Positions 15,103 to 23,824 are shown, counted from the first letter of the stretch. The stretch is DNA of 64,000 bases from Actinomyces oricola (GCF_004104015.1 NZ_RYFV01000011.1:21736-85735); one strand, 5' to 3'. Program-made: numbers and translations. Notes: generated from the sequence alone by a model not told the origin.

Positions 15103-17487
15103 ATGAGCCAGTCCTTTGCGCCGCGCCCCGCCCCATTGATGTCGCCGCGCCCCGGCGCCGACCGCTCCGGCCTGGAACTGCCGGAGGTTCCCGCCTGGCT
15201 CGACGAGGTCGAGGGCGGGCGGGCCCTCGCCTGGGTCGCCGAGCGCAATACCGCCACGCGCGGGGCCTACGAGGACAACGAGGGCTTCCAACGCCGGCGC
15301 GGCCGCCTCGAGACCATCCTGGACGCCCCCGACCGCATCCCCGGCGTCAGCGAGGCGCTCGGCCTTCTTTACAACGTGTGGACGGACGCCGAGCACCCGC
15401 GCGGGCTGTGGCGACGCACCACCTGGGAGTCGTACCGCGCCGGCGCCCCCGGCCCCGAGGGCGTGGCGGCGGGCGCCACCGACTGGGATCTCCTCCTCGA
15501 TGTCGACGCCCTCGGCGAGGCGGAGGGGAGGCGCTGGGTGTGGCACGGCGCCTCCCTCCTGCGCACCGGCCCGCTCGCCGGCCGCCGCGCCCTCGTCGAC
15601 CTGTCCGACGGCGGCAGCGACTCCGACATCACCCGCGAGTACGACCTCGACGCGCACGCCTTCATCGACCCCACCGAGGGCGGCTTCACCCGCGAGGCAT
15701 CCAAGGGCTCCCTGTCCTGGGCCGACGACAACGGCGAGCGAGTCCTCGCCCTCGCCGACTGGGGCCCGGGCTCCCTCACCGCCTCTGGCTACCCGCGCCA
15801 GGTGCGCCGGCTCATCCGCGGAGAGCGCGCCGGCGGGGCCGACCCGGCGGGCGGCCCCGGTGAGCTGCTCCTCGTCGCACCCGCCGACGCCGTCGCCGCC
15901 TGGGCCCGCCGCGACCGCTGGGGGCGCACATGGCTGTCGACGAGCCCGGACTTCTACACCGAGGAACTCTGGCTCCTGCCCGACGACGCCGCGACTCTGC
16001 CCGTCTCCGCGGCCGCCGGCGCGGGCGACGGCCTTCTGGTCGCACCCGGCGCCATCCATGTCGACGTGCCCGCGAGCGCGAGCGCGCTGGCGGTGCGCGG
16101 CCACCTCCTCATCGAGCCGCGCGAGGACTGGGAGACGGGCGGGCGCACCTACCCGGCGGGCTCCCTCCTCGCCGCCCCGCTCAAGGCCTTCCTCGCCGGC
16201 TCGAGGGACCTCGCCGTCCTCTTCTCCCCCACCCGCGAGCGGGCGCTGCAGGGCTGGTCAGCCACCGAGCACCACATCGTCCTGTCCCTGCTCGACGACG
16301 TCGTCGACACCATCGAGGTCGCCACCGAGCCGGCCTCGCCCGGCGGGGCCTGGCGCGTGGAGCCGCTCGACCTGGCCCCGCTCGCGGCCGCTGTCGGACC
16401 GCAGGTGCAGGCGGGGCCGGCCGACGGCGATGCGGACCCGACTCTGCTGCGCCCGGGCAGGCCCCTGCTCGCCGTCGGCGCGGGCGCGGTCTCCGCCCTC
16501 GAGGGCGACCGCCTGTGGCTCACGGCCTCGTCCTTCACGACGCCGGCCACCCTGGCGGTCGGGGATCTGGATGGCGCCGGCGCGCTCGGACGCGTCGAGG
16601 TCCTGCGCCGCGCGCCCGAGCACTTCGACGCCACCGGCGTCATCGTGAGCCAGCACGTCGCTGTCTCGGACGACGGCACCCGCGTGCCCTACTTCCAGGT
16701 GGGGCGCCCATCCCCGGATGGCTCACCGGTGCGAACCATGCTCTACGGCTACGGCGGCTTCGAGGTGCCGCTCGGCATCGGCTACCTGCCGTCGACCGGC
16801 GCGGCGTGGCTCGAGGAGGGCGGCGCCTACGTCGTGGCGAACCTGCGCGGCGGCGGGGAGTACGGGCCCGCTTGGCACCGCGCCGCCGTCAAGAGGAATC
16901 GGCACCGCGTCCACGAGGACTTCGCCGCCGTCGCCCGCTCGCTCGTCGAGCGCGGTGTGACGACGCCCTCGGGCCTGGCGGTCCACGGCGGCTCCAACGG
17001 CGGGCTGCTCGTGGGGACCATGCTCACGCGGTACCCGGAGCTCGTCGGGGCGGTGGTGTGCGAGGTGCCGCTGCTGGACATGCGCCGTTACACGCACCTG
17101 CCCGCGGGCGCCTCGTGGGAGGCGGAGTACGGAGACCCGGACGACCCCGACCAGTGGGAGTGGATTAAGGAGTTCTCGCCCTTCCACCTCCTGCGACGGG
17201 GCGTCGTCTACCCGCCGACGCTCATCATCACTTCCACGCGCGACGACCGCGTCCACCCGGCGCACGCGCGGACAATGGCCCACCGCATGCTCACCATGGG
17301 TCAGGACGTCACGTACTTCGAGAACTCCGAGGGCGGGCACGGGCGGGCCTCGACGAACGCGCAGCGGGCGTGGATGAGCGCCCTCGTCCACACCTTCGCC
17401 TGGGAGCGCCTGCACCCCCACACACCCTCCCCCCAACCTCCCCAACAAAATCCTCACAGGACAACACACATGGACGTTGTCCTGTGA
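15103..17487 (+). CDS. S9-family prolyl oligopeptidase-type peptidase
   Basis: A 794-residue serine peptidase of the S9A type. The first 470 or so residues form a beta-propeller-like region and the C-terminal third is the alpha/beta-hydrolase catalytic domain. The nucleophile is Ser631 in HGGSNGGLL, Asp714 lies in STRDDRVHPAHA and His746 in SEGGHGRAS, in the correct order and spacing. No signal peptide is seen, so it is probably cytoplasmic and cleaves short proline-containing peptides. Start: ATG at 15103, GGAGG about 20 bases upstream. The last dozen or so codons and the stop run into hairpin repeat copy 4, so the C-terminal tail is repeat-encoded. Confidence 0.92.
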   Translation: MSQSFAPRPAPLMSPRPGADRSGLELPEVPAWLDEVEGGRALAWVAERNTATRGAYEDNEGFQRRRGRLETILDAPDRIPGVSEALGLLYNVWTDAEHPRGLWRRTTWESYRAGAPGPEGVAAGATDWDLLLDVDALGEAEGRRWVWHGASLLRTGPLAGRRALVDLSDGGSDSDITREYDLDAHAFIDPTEGGFTREASKGSLSWADDNGERVLALADWGPGSLTASGYPRQVRRLIRGERAGGADPAGGPGELLLVAPADAVAAWARRDRWGRTWLSTSPDFYTEELWLLPDDAATLPVSAAAGAGDGLLVAPGAIHVDVPASASALAVRGHLLIEPREDWETGGRTYPAGSLLAAPLKAFLAGSRDLAVLFSPTRERALQGWSATEHHIVLSLLDDVVDTIEVATEPASPGGAWRVEPLDLAPLAAAVGPQVQAGPADGDADPTLLRPGRPLLAVGAGAVSALEGDRLWLTASSFTTPATLAVGDLDGAGALGRVEVLRRAPEHFDATGVIVSQHVAVSDDGTRVPYFQVGRPSPDGSPVRTMLYGYGGFEVPLGIGYLPSTGAAWLEEGGAYVVANLRGGGEYGPAWHRAAVKRNRHRVHEDFAAVARSLVERGVTTPSGLAVHGGSNGGLLVGTMLTRYPELVGAVVCEVPLLDMRRYTHLPAGASWEAEYGDPDDPDQWEWIKEFSPFHLLRRGVVYPPTLIITSTRDDRVHPAHARTMAHRMLTMGQDVTYFENSEGGHGRASTNAQRAWMSALVHTFAWERLHPHTPSPQPPQQNPHRTTHMDVVL

Positions 17488-17498
17488 GGATTTTGTTG
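17443..17498. repeat. Dispersed hairpin repeat, copy 4, overlapping the peptidase stop codon
   Basis: Perfect 23-bp arms (17443-17465 and 17476-17498) with the loop ACACATGGAC. The TGA of the S9 peptidase (17485-17487) lies in the right arm. The reverse complement of copy 1 is identical except for one base, so the two copies are inverted relative to each other. Confidence 0.92.
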
Positions 17499-17538
17499 AG
17501 TTGGATGAGCAGGAGGATGCTGCCGCTAACCTGGAGTC

Positions 17539-18015
17539 ATGAGTGAGCACGGCGCGCACCCCCGCATGAACGTCGAGTCCTTCAACCTGGACCACCGCAC
17601 CGTGGCCGCACCCTTCGTTCGAGTCGCAGACCGTCGACGTCTGCCGGGGGGCGATGAACTCATTAAGTACGATGTGCGCTTCTGCCAGCCCAACCAGGAG
17701 CACCTGGAGATGGCGGCGGTGCACTCGATCGAGCACCTCAGCGCCGAGCTCATGCGCAATCACACCGACAGGCTCATCGACTTCAGCCCCATGGGCTGCC
17801 AGACGGGCTTCTACGCGCTGACTTTGGGCCTGGAGCTCGAGGAGTTCCTGACGCTGCTGGAGACGACCTGCCGGGACATCCTGGCCGCCGGCGGGGTCCC
17901 GGCCGCCAATGAGGTGCAGTGCGGTTGGGGCGCCAATCACTCGCTGAAGGCGGCGCAGGAGGCGGTGGCCGCGTTCCTGGCCCGGCGCTCAGAGTGGACT
18001 CAGGTGATGGCCTGA
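17539..18015 (+). CDS. luxS: S-ribosylhomocysteine lyase (autoinducer-2 synthase)
   Basis: A 158-residue LuxS, usual length. It cleaves S-ribosylhomocysteine to homocysteine and DPD, the AI-2 precursor. The metal ligands are His62 and His66 in the HSIEH motif and Cys128 in VQCGWG; the general base Glu65 and the catalytic Cys87 in SPMGCQTGF are all present, so it should be active. A nucleosidase able to supply its substrate is encoded two genes downstream, and an AI-2E-family membrane protein lies at 805-2067. Confidence 0.97.
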   Translation: MSEHGAHPRMNVESFNLDHRTVAAPFVRVADRRRLPGGDELIKYDVRFCQPNQEHLEMAAVHSIEHLSAELMRNHTDRLIDFSPMGCQTGFYALTLGLELEEFLTLLETTCRDILAAGGVPAANEVQCGWGANHSLKAAQEAVAAFLARRSEWTQVMA

Positions 18016-18036
18016 GCCCGCCGTTAGGCTCCTGCC

Positions 18037-18975
18037 ATGCTCACCGCCACCGCCTCCGACTCCTGCCTCTTTGCGGCCGCCGCGCCTCCCGCAATCGCGC
18101 CTGAGAGCCCCGATCTGCTGCTCACGGTGCTGCTCCAGCCCGGAATGCTCCTGGTGGCCTATCTCACCGGCCAGCTGGCGCGGAGAGTCATGCAGCGCTG
18201 GCACGCGCGCCTGTCGACCTCGGCGGCGACTCTCACGGCGCTCATCAGCCTATGGACGGGCATGGCGGCGGGCACCTGGCTGTACCAGGAGAGCGCCCTG
18301 TGGGCACCCCGCCTGCTGGCCACGGCCGTGATCGTCTCCGCTCTGACGGTCGTGCTCACCGCCTTCGTGGTCACCCGGCTCCAGCATGAGCCGCCGCTGC
18401 CCGCCATTAGGGACGTGGCCCGGCAAGGGGAGTCCGATGAGTTGGAGTTCAAGTCCTCGGCCCGCGTCAATATGCGCACCGGCGCCAAGGACGAGGCGAT
18501 GGAGCTGGTGGTCGCCAAGACTGTGTGCGCCTTCCTCAACTCCCGCGGCGGAACGCTGCTGCTGGGGGTCGACGATGAGGGTCGGCTCATTGGCCTGGAA
18601 CCGGACTACGGCACGCTGCGCAAGCCGGACGCCGACCGCTATGAGCTCTTCTTACGAGACCTGTGGCGCAACCGCCTGGGCACCAACGCGGCCGCCCTGC
18701 CGCGCCTCGACTTCGCGGCCGCCGACGACGGCGCGGGACAGGTGTGCCGGGTGACGGTGCCCGCCTCCCCGCAGCCGGTGTACCTGCGCGGCACCAAGGG
18801 GTCCAGCCCCGAGATGTGGGTGCGGGTGGGCAACTCCACGCGCCGCCTGGAGGTTGACGACGCCGTCGTCTACGTGGCGCGCCGCTGGCCCAGGGAGTTC
18901 CGCCAGTCGTGGCGCACCCGGCTGGGCTCCTATTTGCTCTACCAGCGCAAGCGCGGCGAAGTCATCGCCGGGTGA
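18037..18975 (+). CDS. Membrane-anchored AlbA_2 (Schlafen-type) putative DNA-binding protein
   Basis: A 312-residue protein. Three hydrophobic segments lie in residues 1-110, followed by a cytoplasmic AlbA_2 domain (about 125-260) that begins GESDELEFKSSARVN and contains AFLNSRGGTLLLGVDDEG, the signature of divergent AAA_4/Schlafen domains. This domain family binds nucleic acid or has nucleotide-related activity in different proteins. The combination with a membrane anchor suggests tethering to the membrane. Starts 21 bp after luxS and is co-oriented with it. Function unknown. Confidence 0.8.
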   Translation: MLTATASDSCLFAAAAPPAIAPESPDLLLTVLLQPGMLLVAYLTGQLARRVMQRWHARLSTSAATLTALISLWTGMAAGTWLYQESALWAPRLLATAVIVSALTVVLTAFVVTRLQHEPPLPAIRDVARQGESDELEFKSSARVNMRTGAKDEAMELVVAKTVCAFLNSRGGTLLLGVDDEGRLIGLEPDYGTLRKPDADRYELFLRDLWRNRLGTNAAALPRLDFAAADDGAGQVCRVTVPASPQPVYLRGTKGSSPEMWVRVGNSTRRLEVDDAVVYVARRWPREFRQSWRTRLGSYLLYQRKRGEVIAG

Positions 18976-18997
18976 GACCCGGGGGCGCGGAAAGGCG

Positions 18998-19065
18998 CGA
19001 GTGGGAGGCTGGGCGGAGCACGGGTGGGAGGCTGGGCGGAGCACGGGTGGGAGGCTGGGCGGAGA
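18998..19065. repeat. Three tandem copies of a 23-bp unit
   Basis: Near-identical units at 18998-19020, 19021-19043 and 19044-19065 (core GTGGGAGGCTGGGCGGAG), between the AlbA_2 gene and the nucleosidase start at 19093. The purine-rich, GGAGG-containing units lie in the predicted 5' region of the nucleosidase mRNA. Confidence 0.9.
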
Positions 19066-19092
19066 AAGCCGGCATAGCCGTAGGCTCGGAGC

Positions 19093-19854
19093 GTGAGCCC
19101 CACCGATCGCCCCCAGCACCGGGTCGCCGCCGTCGTGGTCGTGGCAATGCCCGAGGAGGCCCGCCCGTTCCTCGGCATTCTGCCCGAGCGCACCGGCACC
19201 GCCCCACTGTCACTGCCCGGCCGGGCCGAGGCCTTCCACCTGTCCCTGCCGGCGGGCGACGGCACCCGCGAGTTGGTCGTGGTGCGCAGCGGCATTGGTC
19301 TTGTGGCCGCGGCCTCCGCCCTGGCCACGACCCTCACCCGGGTCCGTCCAGACGCCATCATCTCCGCGGGCACCGCCGGGGGCCTGGGGGGGAGTGTCGC
19401 GGTGGGCGACGTGTGCGCCTCCACCACGCTGGCCTTCGCCGACGCCGACGCCACGGCCTTCGGCTATGCGCGCGGGCAGGTACCGGGCCAACCCGAGGTC
19501 TTCGCCGCCGACGCCACTCTTGTGGCGCGGCTGTCCCAGGCGGGCGAGTCCTCACTGCGCGCGGCGACGCCCTCCTCCGGGACCGCCCGCCTCCACCTCG
19601 GGCAGATGCTGGCGGGCAACTCCTTTGTGACGGCCGCCAATGTCGCCGACGTGCGCGGGGCATTCCCCGGGGCAGTGAGCACGGACATGGAGTCGACGGC
19701 ACTGGCGCAGGTTGCGGCCGACGCCGACGTCCCCTTCGTCTCGGTGCGCGGGATCTCGGATCTGTGCGGCCCGGAGGCGGGCCAGGACTTCCATATTGGT
19801 GCCGGGGAGGCCGCCGCCCGCAGCGCCGCAGTGGTCCTGGCCCTGCTGGACTGA
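19093..19854 (+). CDS. Phosphorylase-superfamily nucleosidase (MTA/SAH nucleosidase type)
   Basis: A 253-residue PNP/UDP-phosphorylase-fold protein. Family landmarks are VVAMPEEARPF at the start, VVRSGIGLVAAASAL, ISAGTAGGLGGSVAVGDV, the ribose-binding STDMEST and the catalytic Asp in VSVRGISDLCG. This arrangement matches 5'-methylthioadenosine/S-adenosylhomocysteine nucleosidase (Pfs), which would produce the LuxS substrate encoded 1.5 kb upstream; futalosine hydrolase is an alternative. GTG start at 19093. The 5' flank carries three 23-bp tandem repeats. Confidence 0.88.
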   Translation: MSPTDRPQHRVAAVVVVAMPEEARPFLGILPERTGTAPLSLPGRAEAFHLSLPAGDGTRELVVVRSGIGLVAAASALATTLTRVRPDAIISAGTAGGLGGSVAVGDVCASTTLAFADADATAFGYARGQVPGQPEVFAADATLVARLSQAGESSLRAATPSSGTARLHLGQMLAGNSFVTAANVADVRGAFPGAVSTDMESTALAQVAADADVPFVSVRGISDLCGPEAGQDFHIGAGEAAARSAAVVLALLD

Positions 19855-20035
19855 AGCGCCCGGCGGGCCCTCACCGGCCCCGCCGGTATGAGCCATCGGC
19901 CCGGCCGGTATGGGCCGGTATGGTCCCCTCACTGGCCCCTGCCGACGGCGTCGCCGCTGGAGCTGGGGACCGACCGGCCCCCTCACCGGCCCCGGACCCG
20001 ATACACCATCGGCCCCTGTTCGCTAGGCTCGAGCT

Positions 20036-21178
20036 ATGACCGCCAGACTCGGACGCCTCGTTGTAGAGGGCCTCAGGTCGATCCGCCGCATGGAGTTGGA
20101 GTTGACCACCGATGTCACGGTGCTCATTGGGGCCAACGGCTCGGGGAAGTCGAGCCTCATGAGCGCCCTGGAGCTCGTCGCGCGCATCTGGGACGACTCC
20201 TTTCAGGACTACCTACGTGAATGCGACGGAGTAGACAGGCTCCTATTCGCGGACAGGGCAGGAACTGCCGACCGCATCCTCATTGAACTCATGCTCGAGC
20301 CCGACGCCGAGGGCAATCGCAGCGGCTACAGCGCCCGTCTGCGCCCCAGCCCCCCGGGCGACTCCGAGCCGGCGTGGCTCCAGGAGCGGCATCTGATCCA
20401 GACCGGGCGCAGCCGGGACTCCATTCACAGTGAAGTCCTCTACGAGGGCCCTCACAGCCCCATCCACCTTCTGACCCAGTCGGAGGCCTCCGGCCGGCTC
20501 CACGACCTTGCCGTCCACCTGCGCCCTCTTCTGGAGGGCTGCCGTGTCTTCCACTTCCACAACACCTCCGCCGCCCAGGGGTGGTCGACGGTGGGCGATG
20601 ACACGGCCCTGCGCGCGAACGCGGAGAACATTGCCGCCTACCTGCTCAAGGTTCGTCAGGAGCACCCCGAGCACTATCAGCGCATTGTCGCGGCGATCCG
20701 ACAGGCGGCCCCCTTCTTCGACGACTTCGTATTGGCCCCCGGCGCCTCGGAGCAGGTCCGGCTGTGGTGGCGGCAACGCGGTGCGGAGCGCATCCTCATG
20801 GCCCATGAAACCAGTGATGGCACCCTGCGTTTCATCTGCCTGGCCGCGCTGCTGCTGGGCCCGAACCTGCCGGCCACCGTGGTCCTCGATGAGCCCGAGC
20901 TCGGGCTCCACCCCACCGCCATTGGCCTGCTCGCAGAGATGACCCATGCTGTTGGCAGGAATGGCCACAGGGTCATTATGGCCACCCAGTCCGCCCCGCT
21001 TCTGTCCCACTACGAGCTCGACGAGGTCCTGGTCCTGGACCGGGTCGACGGCGCTACTGCCGTGAGTCGTCCCGATGCGAAGGTGCTCAAGGCCTTTGTG
21101 GAGGACTGCTCCACCGGCACCCTGTGGGAGATGAACCTTCTGGGCGGACGCCCGGCGCATGAGGGGGCCGTCTTATGA
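20036..21178 (+). CDS. ABC/AAA_21-type ATPase of a two-gene (ATPase + TOPRIM-like) module
   Basis: A 380-residue predicted ATPase of the OLD/RecF-like group. Walker A is GANGSGKSS (residues 32-40), a signature-like SDGTLRF at 260-266, Walker B VVLDEPELG with Asp285/Glu286, and a switch position ATQS (Gln318 where many members have His). The middle region carries no recognisable inserted domain. ATG at 20036 follows a spacer rich in GGCCGGTATG repeats. The stop overlaps the next gene as ATGA, so the two are translated together. The architecture resembles the ATPase half of OLD- and PARIS-like systems. Confidence 0.88.
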   Translation: MTARLGRLVVEGLRSIRRMELELTTDVTVLIGANGSGKSSLMSALELVARIWDDSFQDYLRECDGVDRLLFADRAGTADRILIELMLEPDAEGNRSGYSARLRPSPPGDSEPAWLQERHLIQTGRSRDSIHSEVLYEGPHSPIHLLTQSEASGRLHDLAVHLRPLLEGCRVFHFHNTSAAQGWSTVGDDTALRANAENIAAYLLKVRQEHPEHYQRIVAAIRQAAPFFDDFVLAPGASEQVRLWWRQRGAERILMAHETSDGTLRFICLAALLLGPNLPATVVLDEPELGLHPTAIGLLAEMTHAVGRNGHRVIMATQSAPLLSHYELDEVLVLDRVDGATAVSRPDAKVLKAFVEDCSTGTLWEMNLLGGRPAHEGAVL

Positions 21179-21822
21179 GTATGAGACAGGTTGTCGTGCT
21201 TGTTGAGGGGCAGGCGGAGGAGGCCCTGGTCAGTGGGCTGCTGGTCCCCGCGGCGCAGGCGCAGGGCGTTTTCCTGACCCCGACGCTCATCACCACCTCC
21301 GCCACTGCCGTGGGGGCCCGCCGCTCCAATGGCTGGGAGCGCCACGACACCAGGATCCGCCAGCTGTTGCGCGGGAGCCACTGGCACCGGGTCGGCCTTC
21401 TCCTCGACTACGACCGGTACCCGCAGGACGCTCCCGGGTGGGATGCCCGGGGCGAGAGCGAGCACCGCCAGCGGATGCTGACGACGGCGCTGCGCAACAC
21501 CTACCCCGACCCCCGCTTCTACCCGCTCGTGGTTCTCCATGAGATCGAAGCCCTGGTCCTGGCGGCCATTGCCGCCGGACAGGGTGAGGGCCTGCTCCCG
21601 GCCGACGGGCTCACCGCCCTGCGGCGCGCCGTTAAGGAGGCGGGTGGGCCCGAGCGGGTCAATGGGGACCGGGGTACGGGCCCGTTGAGGCGCCTGGAGC
21701 AGGCGGACCCGTACTACATGAGGACCGCCACCGGCCCCATGCTGGTCGCCGCGGCCGGGCTGGATGCGGTTCTCCAGCGCTGTCCCACTTTCGCCGCCTG
21801 GTGGAGGGGCCTCCTGGCCTGA
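21175..21822 (+). CDS. DUF4276-type protein with TOPRIM-like motifs
   Basis: A 215-residue protein coupled by an ATGA overlap to the ATPase. The start VVVLVEGQAEEALV puts an invariant-looking Glu11 after the first strand, and LLLDYDRYP gives an Asp78-x-Asp80 pair, as in TOPRIM catalytic folds of OLD nucleases; HEIEALVLA follows. This looks like DUF4276. Family members occur mostly beside ATPases like this one. Nuclease activity is inferred from motifs alone. A likely effector/sensor partner in anti-phage or similar response. Confidence 0.8.
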   Translation: MSMRQVVVLVEGQAEEALVSGLLVPAAQAQGVFLTPTLITTSATAVGARRSNGWERHDTRIRQLLRGSHWHRVGLLLDYDRYPQDAPGWDARGESEHRQRMLTTALRNTYPDPRFYPLVVLHEIEALVLAAIAAGQGEGLLPADGLTALRRAVKEAGGPERVNGDRGTGPLRRLEQADPYYMRTATGPMLVAAAGLDAVLQRCPTFAAWWRGLLA

Positions 21823-21843
21823 CCGGTCGGAGCGGCCGACGGC

Positions 21844-21920
21844 GATCGACAATGTCGACAATGTCGACAATGTCGACAATATCGACGACGCCGAGATGCC
21901 GAGATGCCGAGATGCCGGCA
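21844..21920. repeat. Two adjacent simple tandem arrays
   Basis: Three exact and one variant copy of the 9-bp word AATGTCGAC (21851-21886) run into about three copies of an 8-bp word (GCCGAGAT). They fill the convergent junction between the DUF4276 gene and the minus-strand transporter. Confidence 0.9.
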
Positions 21921-21944
21921 GCATGACAGGGCCGGCACTGGGCC

Positions 21945-23525
21945 CTACAGCGCCACGAGCACCTGGACCATGACGATTTTGACGACAATGGCCAGGGCGA
22001 AAAGGGTGGCGTACCCGGCCTCGACGCGTTCGTCGTCGCGCTTGGACAGGGCGAAGGCGAGGATGGCGGGCTGTCCGACGAGCCCGGCCAGGCCCCCGGC
22101 GGCGCGCGGCGCGGAGACCCCGGCCCAGCGCGCCCCCGCCAGGAGGACGACGGCGTTGACCACCACAATGAGCGCCGCAAGCACCCCCACCTTCACCCCG
22201 GTCAGGGAGAAGGCGGCGGCAGCGAAACCGGGCCCGGAGGCCAGCCCAATGGCGGCCAGGAAGAACAGCAGGCCGAGCTGGCGGATGGTGGCGTTGGCGG
22301 CATGGGGCAGCCCCCACACGAAGGGGCCGGTGCGCCCGACTCTCCCCAGCACCATGCCCACCACCAATGGTCCAGCAGCGACCCCGAGCTTAAGAGTGAT
22401 GCCCCCGGGCAGGGGGATGGCCACGAGTCCGGCCAGCGTGCCCAGCGCCATGCCCAGGCCCACGGAGAAGGCGTCGATCTGGGCGATGGAGCGCTCGGAG
22501 TCCCCGAAGTAGTCGGCGGCCCGCTCCAGTTCCTCGCTGGGCACGACGGCCAGGACGCGGTCGCCGAGCTCCAGAACCAGGTCCTCGTGGGCGAGCAGGT
22601 CGAGGTCGCCTCTACGCACGCGGGTAATGACGCCCTGGAAGCGACCGGGCATGTCCACCTCGGCGACGGTGCGCCCGGCCACCCGAGTGGAGGAGACGGT
22701 CAGGCGCCGGTAGTCCACGGCGGTGCGATCCTTGGCCAGGCAGCGGTCCAGGCCGCTGCCGAGTTCGGCGACCGCCTCGTCAACAGCCCGGGGCGCCCCG
22801 ACGACAACGACCTTGTCCCCCTTGAGGAGTTCTTCGCCGGGGTGGACGACGCGGGTCCGCTCCCCGCGCTCCAGGTAGGAGATGCGAATGCGGGCACGCT
22901 GGAAGGCCTCCATCTGGTCGAGTTTGACGTTGCGCAGCAACTCGACGCTGGTGGCGGTAATGCCATCGGCGCTGGCGGGGCGCGGGTCGCGTCGCGCGGG
23001 CCAGGGGCGGTGGATGACCAGGGCGACGACGACAATGGCGACGGCCACTCCCACCGGGTAGGCCAGGGCGTAGCCAATGGCCGGCTCCTGGGAGCCGGCG
23101 GCTTCAATGGCCGAGTCGAGCACTGGTGAGGTCAGGGACCCGGCGTAGGCGCCGGCGTCCATGGCCGCGGTGACGCCAACCAGGTGGGAGTAACCGGCGC
23201 CGGCGACGCCGGAGACCACCAGGGCCGCCACGCACAGGCTCATAAGGGGCAGCTGGCGGCGCAGGGAGCGGAAGAAGGTGTTGCCGGCGCCAATGCCGAC
23301 CGTGTAGCAGAACAGGGCGAGCCCCAGGCTGCGCAGGAAGCTGAGGTCGGCGCCCAGGCGCGGGTCGAGGGCGCCGAGGGCCAGCCCCACGAAGAGGGTT
23401 CCGGCGGCGCCGAAGCGGATAGGGCCCAGGGGGATCTGGCCGACGGCGGTCCCCAGTCCAATGACGAGGAAGACGGTCAGGACGGGGGCGGTGGCCAAGA
23501 CGTCGAGGACCGGCGAGCTGAGCAC
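21945..23525 (-). CDS. AspT/YidE-type antiporter with RCK (TrkA-C) domains
   Basis: A 526-residue transporter. Two five-helix membrane halves flank a central cytoplasmic region (about residues 195-370) with two TrkA-C-like units (RISYLERGERTRVVHPGEEL and RVRRGDLDLLAHEDLVLELG). This is the layout of aspartate:alanine antiporter AspT and YidE/YbjL proteins. The GTG at 23525 is chosen because GGAAGG lies six bases upstream; longer frames to 23795 run through low-complexity GC sequence. Substrate not determinable. Convergent with the ATPase/DUF4276 pair. Confidence 0.88.
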   Translation of the reverse strand: MLSSPVLDVLATAPVLTVFLVIGLGTAVGQIPLGPIRFGAAGTLFVGLALGALDPRLGADLSFLRSLGLALFCYTVGIGAGNTFFRSLRRQLPLMSLCVAALVVSGVAGAGYSHLVGVTAAMDAGAYAGSLTSPVLDSAIEAAGSQEPAIGYALAYPVGVAVAIVVVALVIHRPWPARRDPRPASADGITATSVELLRNVKLDQMEAFQRARIRISYLERGERTRVVHPGEELLKGDKVVVVGAPRAVDEAVAELGSGLDRCLAKDRTAVDYRRLTVSSTRVAGRTVAEVDMPGRFQGVITRVRRGDLDLLAHEDLVLELGDRVLAVVPSEELERAADYFGDSERSIAQIDAFSVGLGMALGTLAGLVAIPLPGGITLKLGVAAGPLVVGMVLGRVGRTGPFVWGLPHAANATIRQLGLLFFLAAIGLASGPGFAAAAFSLTGVKVGVLAALIVVVNAVVLLAGARWAGVSAPRAAGGLAGLVGQPAILAFALSKRDDERVEAGYATLFALAIVVKIVMVQVLVAL

Positions 23526-23571
23526 GGGCACCCTTCCAGGGTACGGGCGATCGCCCTCCATGGTGAGTACT

Positions 23572-23648
23572 ACCCATCCCCCTGGGGCGGAGGCGGAGAC
23601 CTCCGGGTAGGTGGCCCGGTCGGGCCGTGGGGACCCATCCCCCTGGGG
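23572..23648. repeat. Direct repeat of ACCCATCCCCCTGGGG
   Basis: Two exact 16-bp copies at 23572-23587 and 23633-23648, 61 bp apart, followed by further GGACGGGGCGGGGG words to about 23762. No gene is visible in 23526-23823, the 5' region of the minus-strand transporter. Confidence 0.8.
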
Positions 23649-23824
23649 ACGGGGGCGGAGAGGCGACCGGTCGCCGCCGCATTCCGGCAGATGCCTCCTC
23701 CCCTGAGGACGGGTGCGAAGCCTCCCCCCGAGGACGGGGCGGGGGGACGGGGCGGGGGGACGATGGCGCTCACGCCGGTGGGCCGCCGGCGCCATCCGCG
23801 GCCCGAATTCCTGGCCGAGTAACG

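Noticed and set aside
7453..17498. CRISPR array from the repeated hairpins
   Set aside because: The copies are palindromic, kilobases apart, and not separated by uniform spacers; no cas genes were seen.
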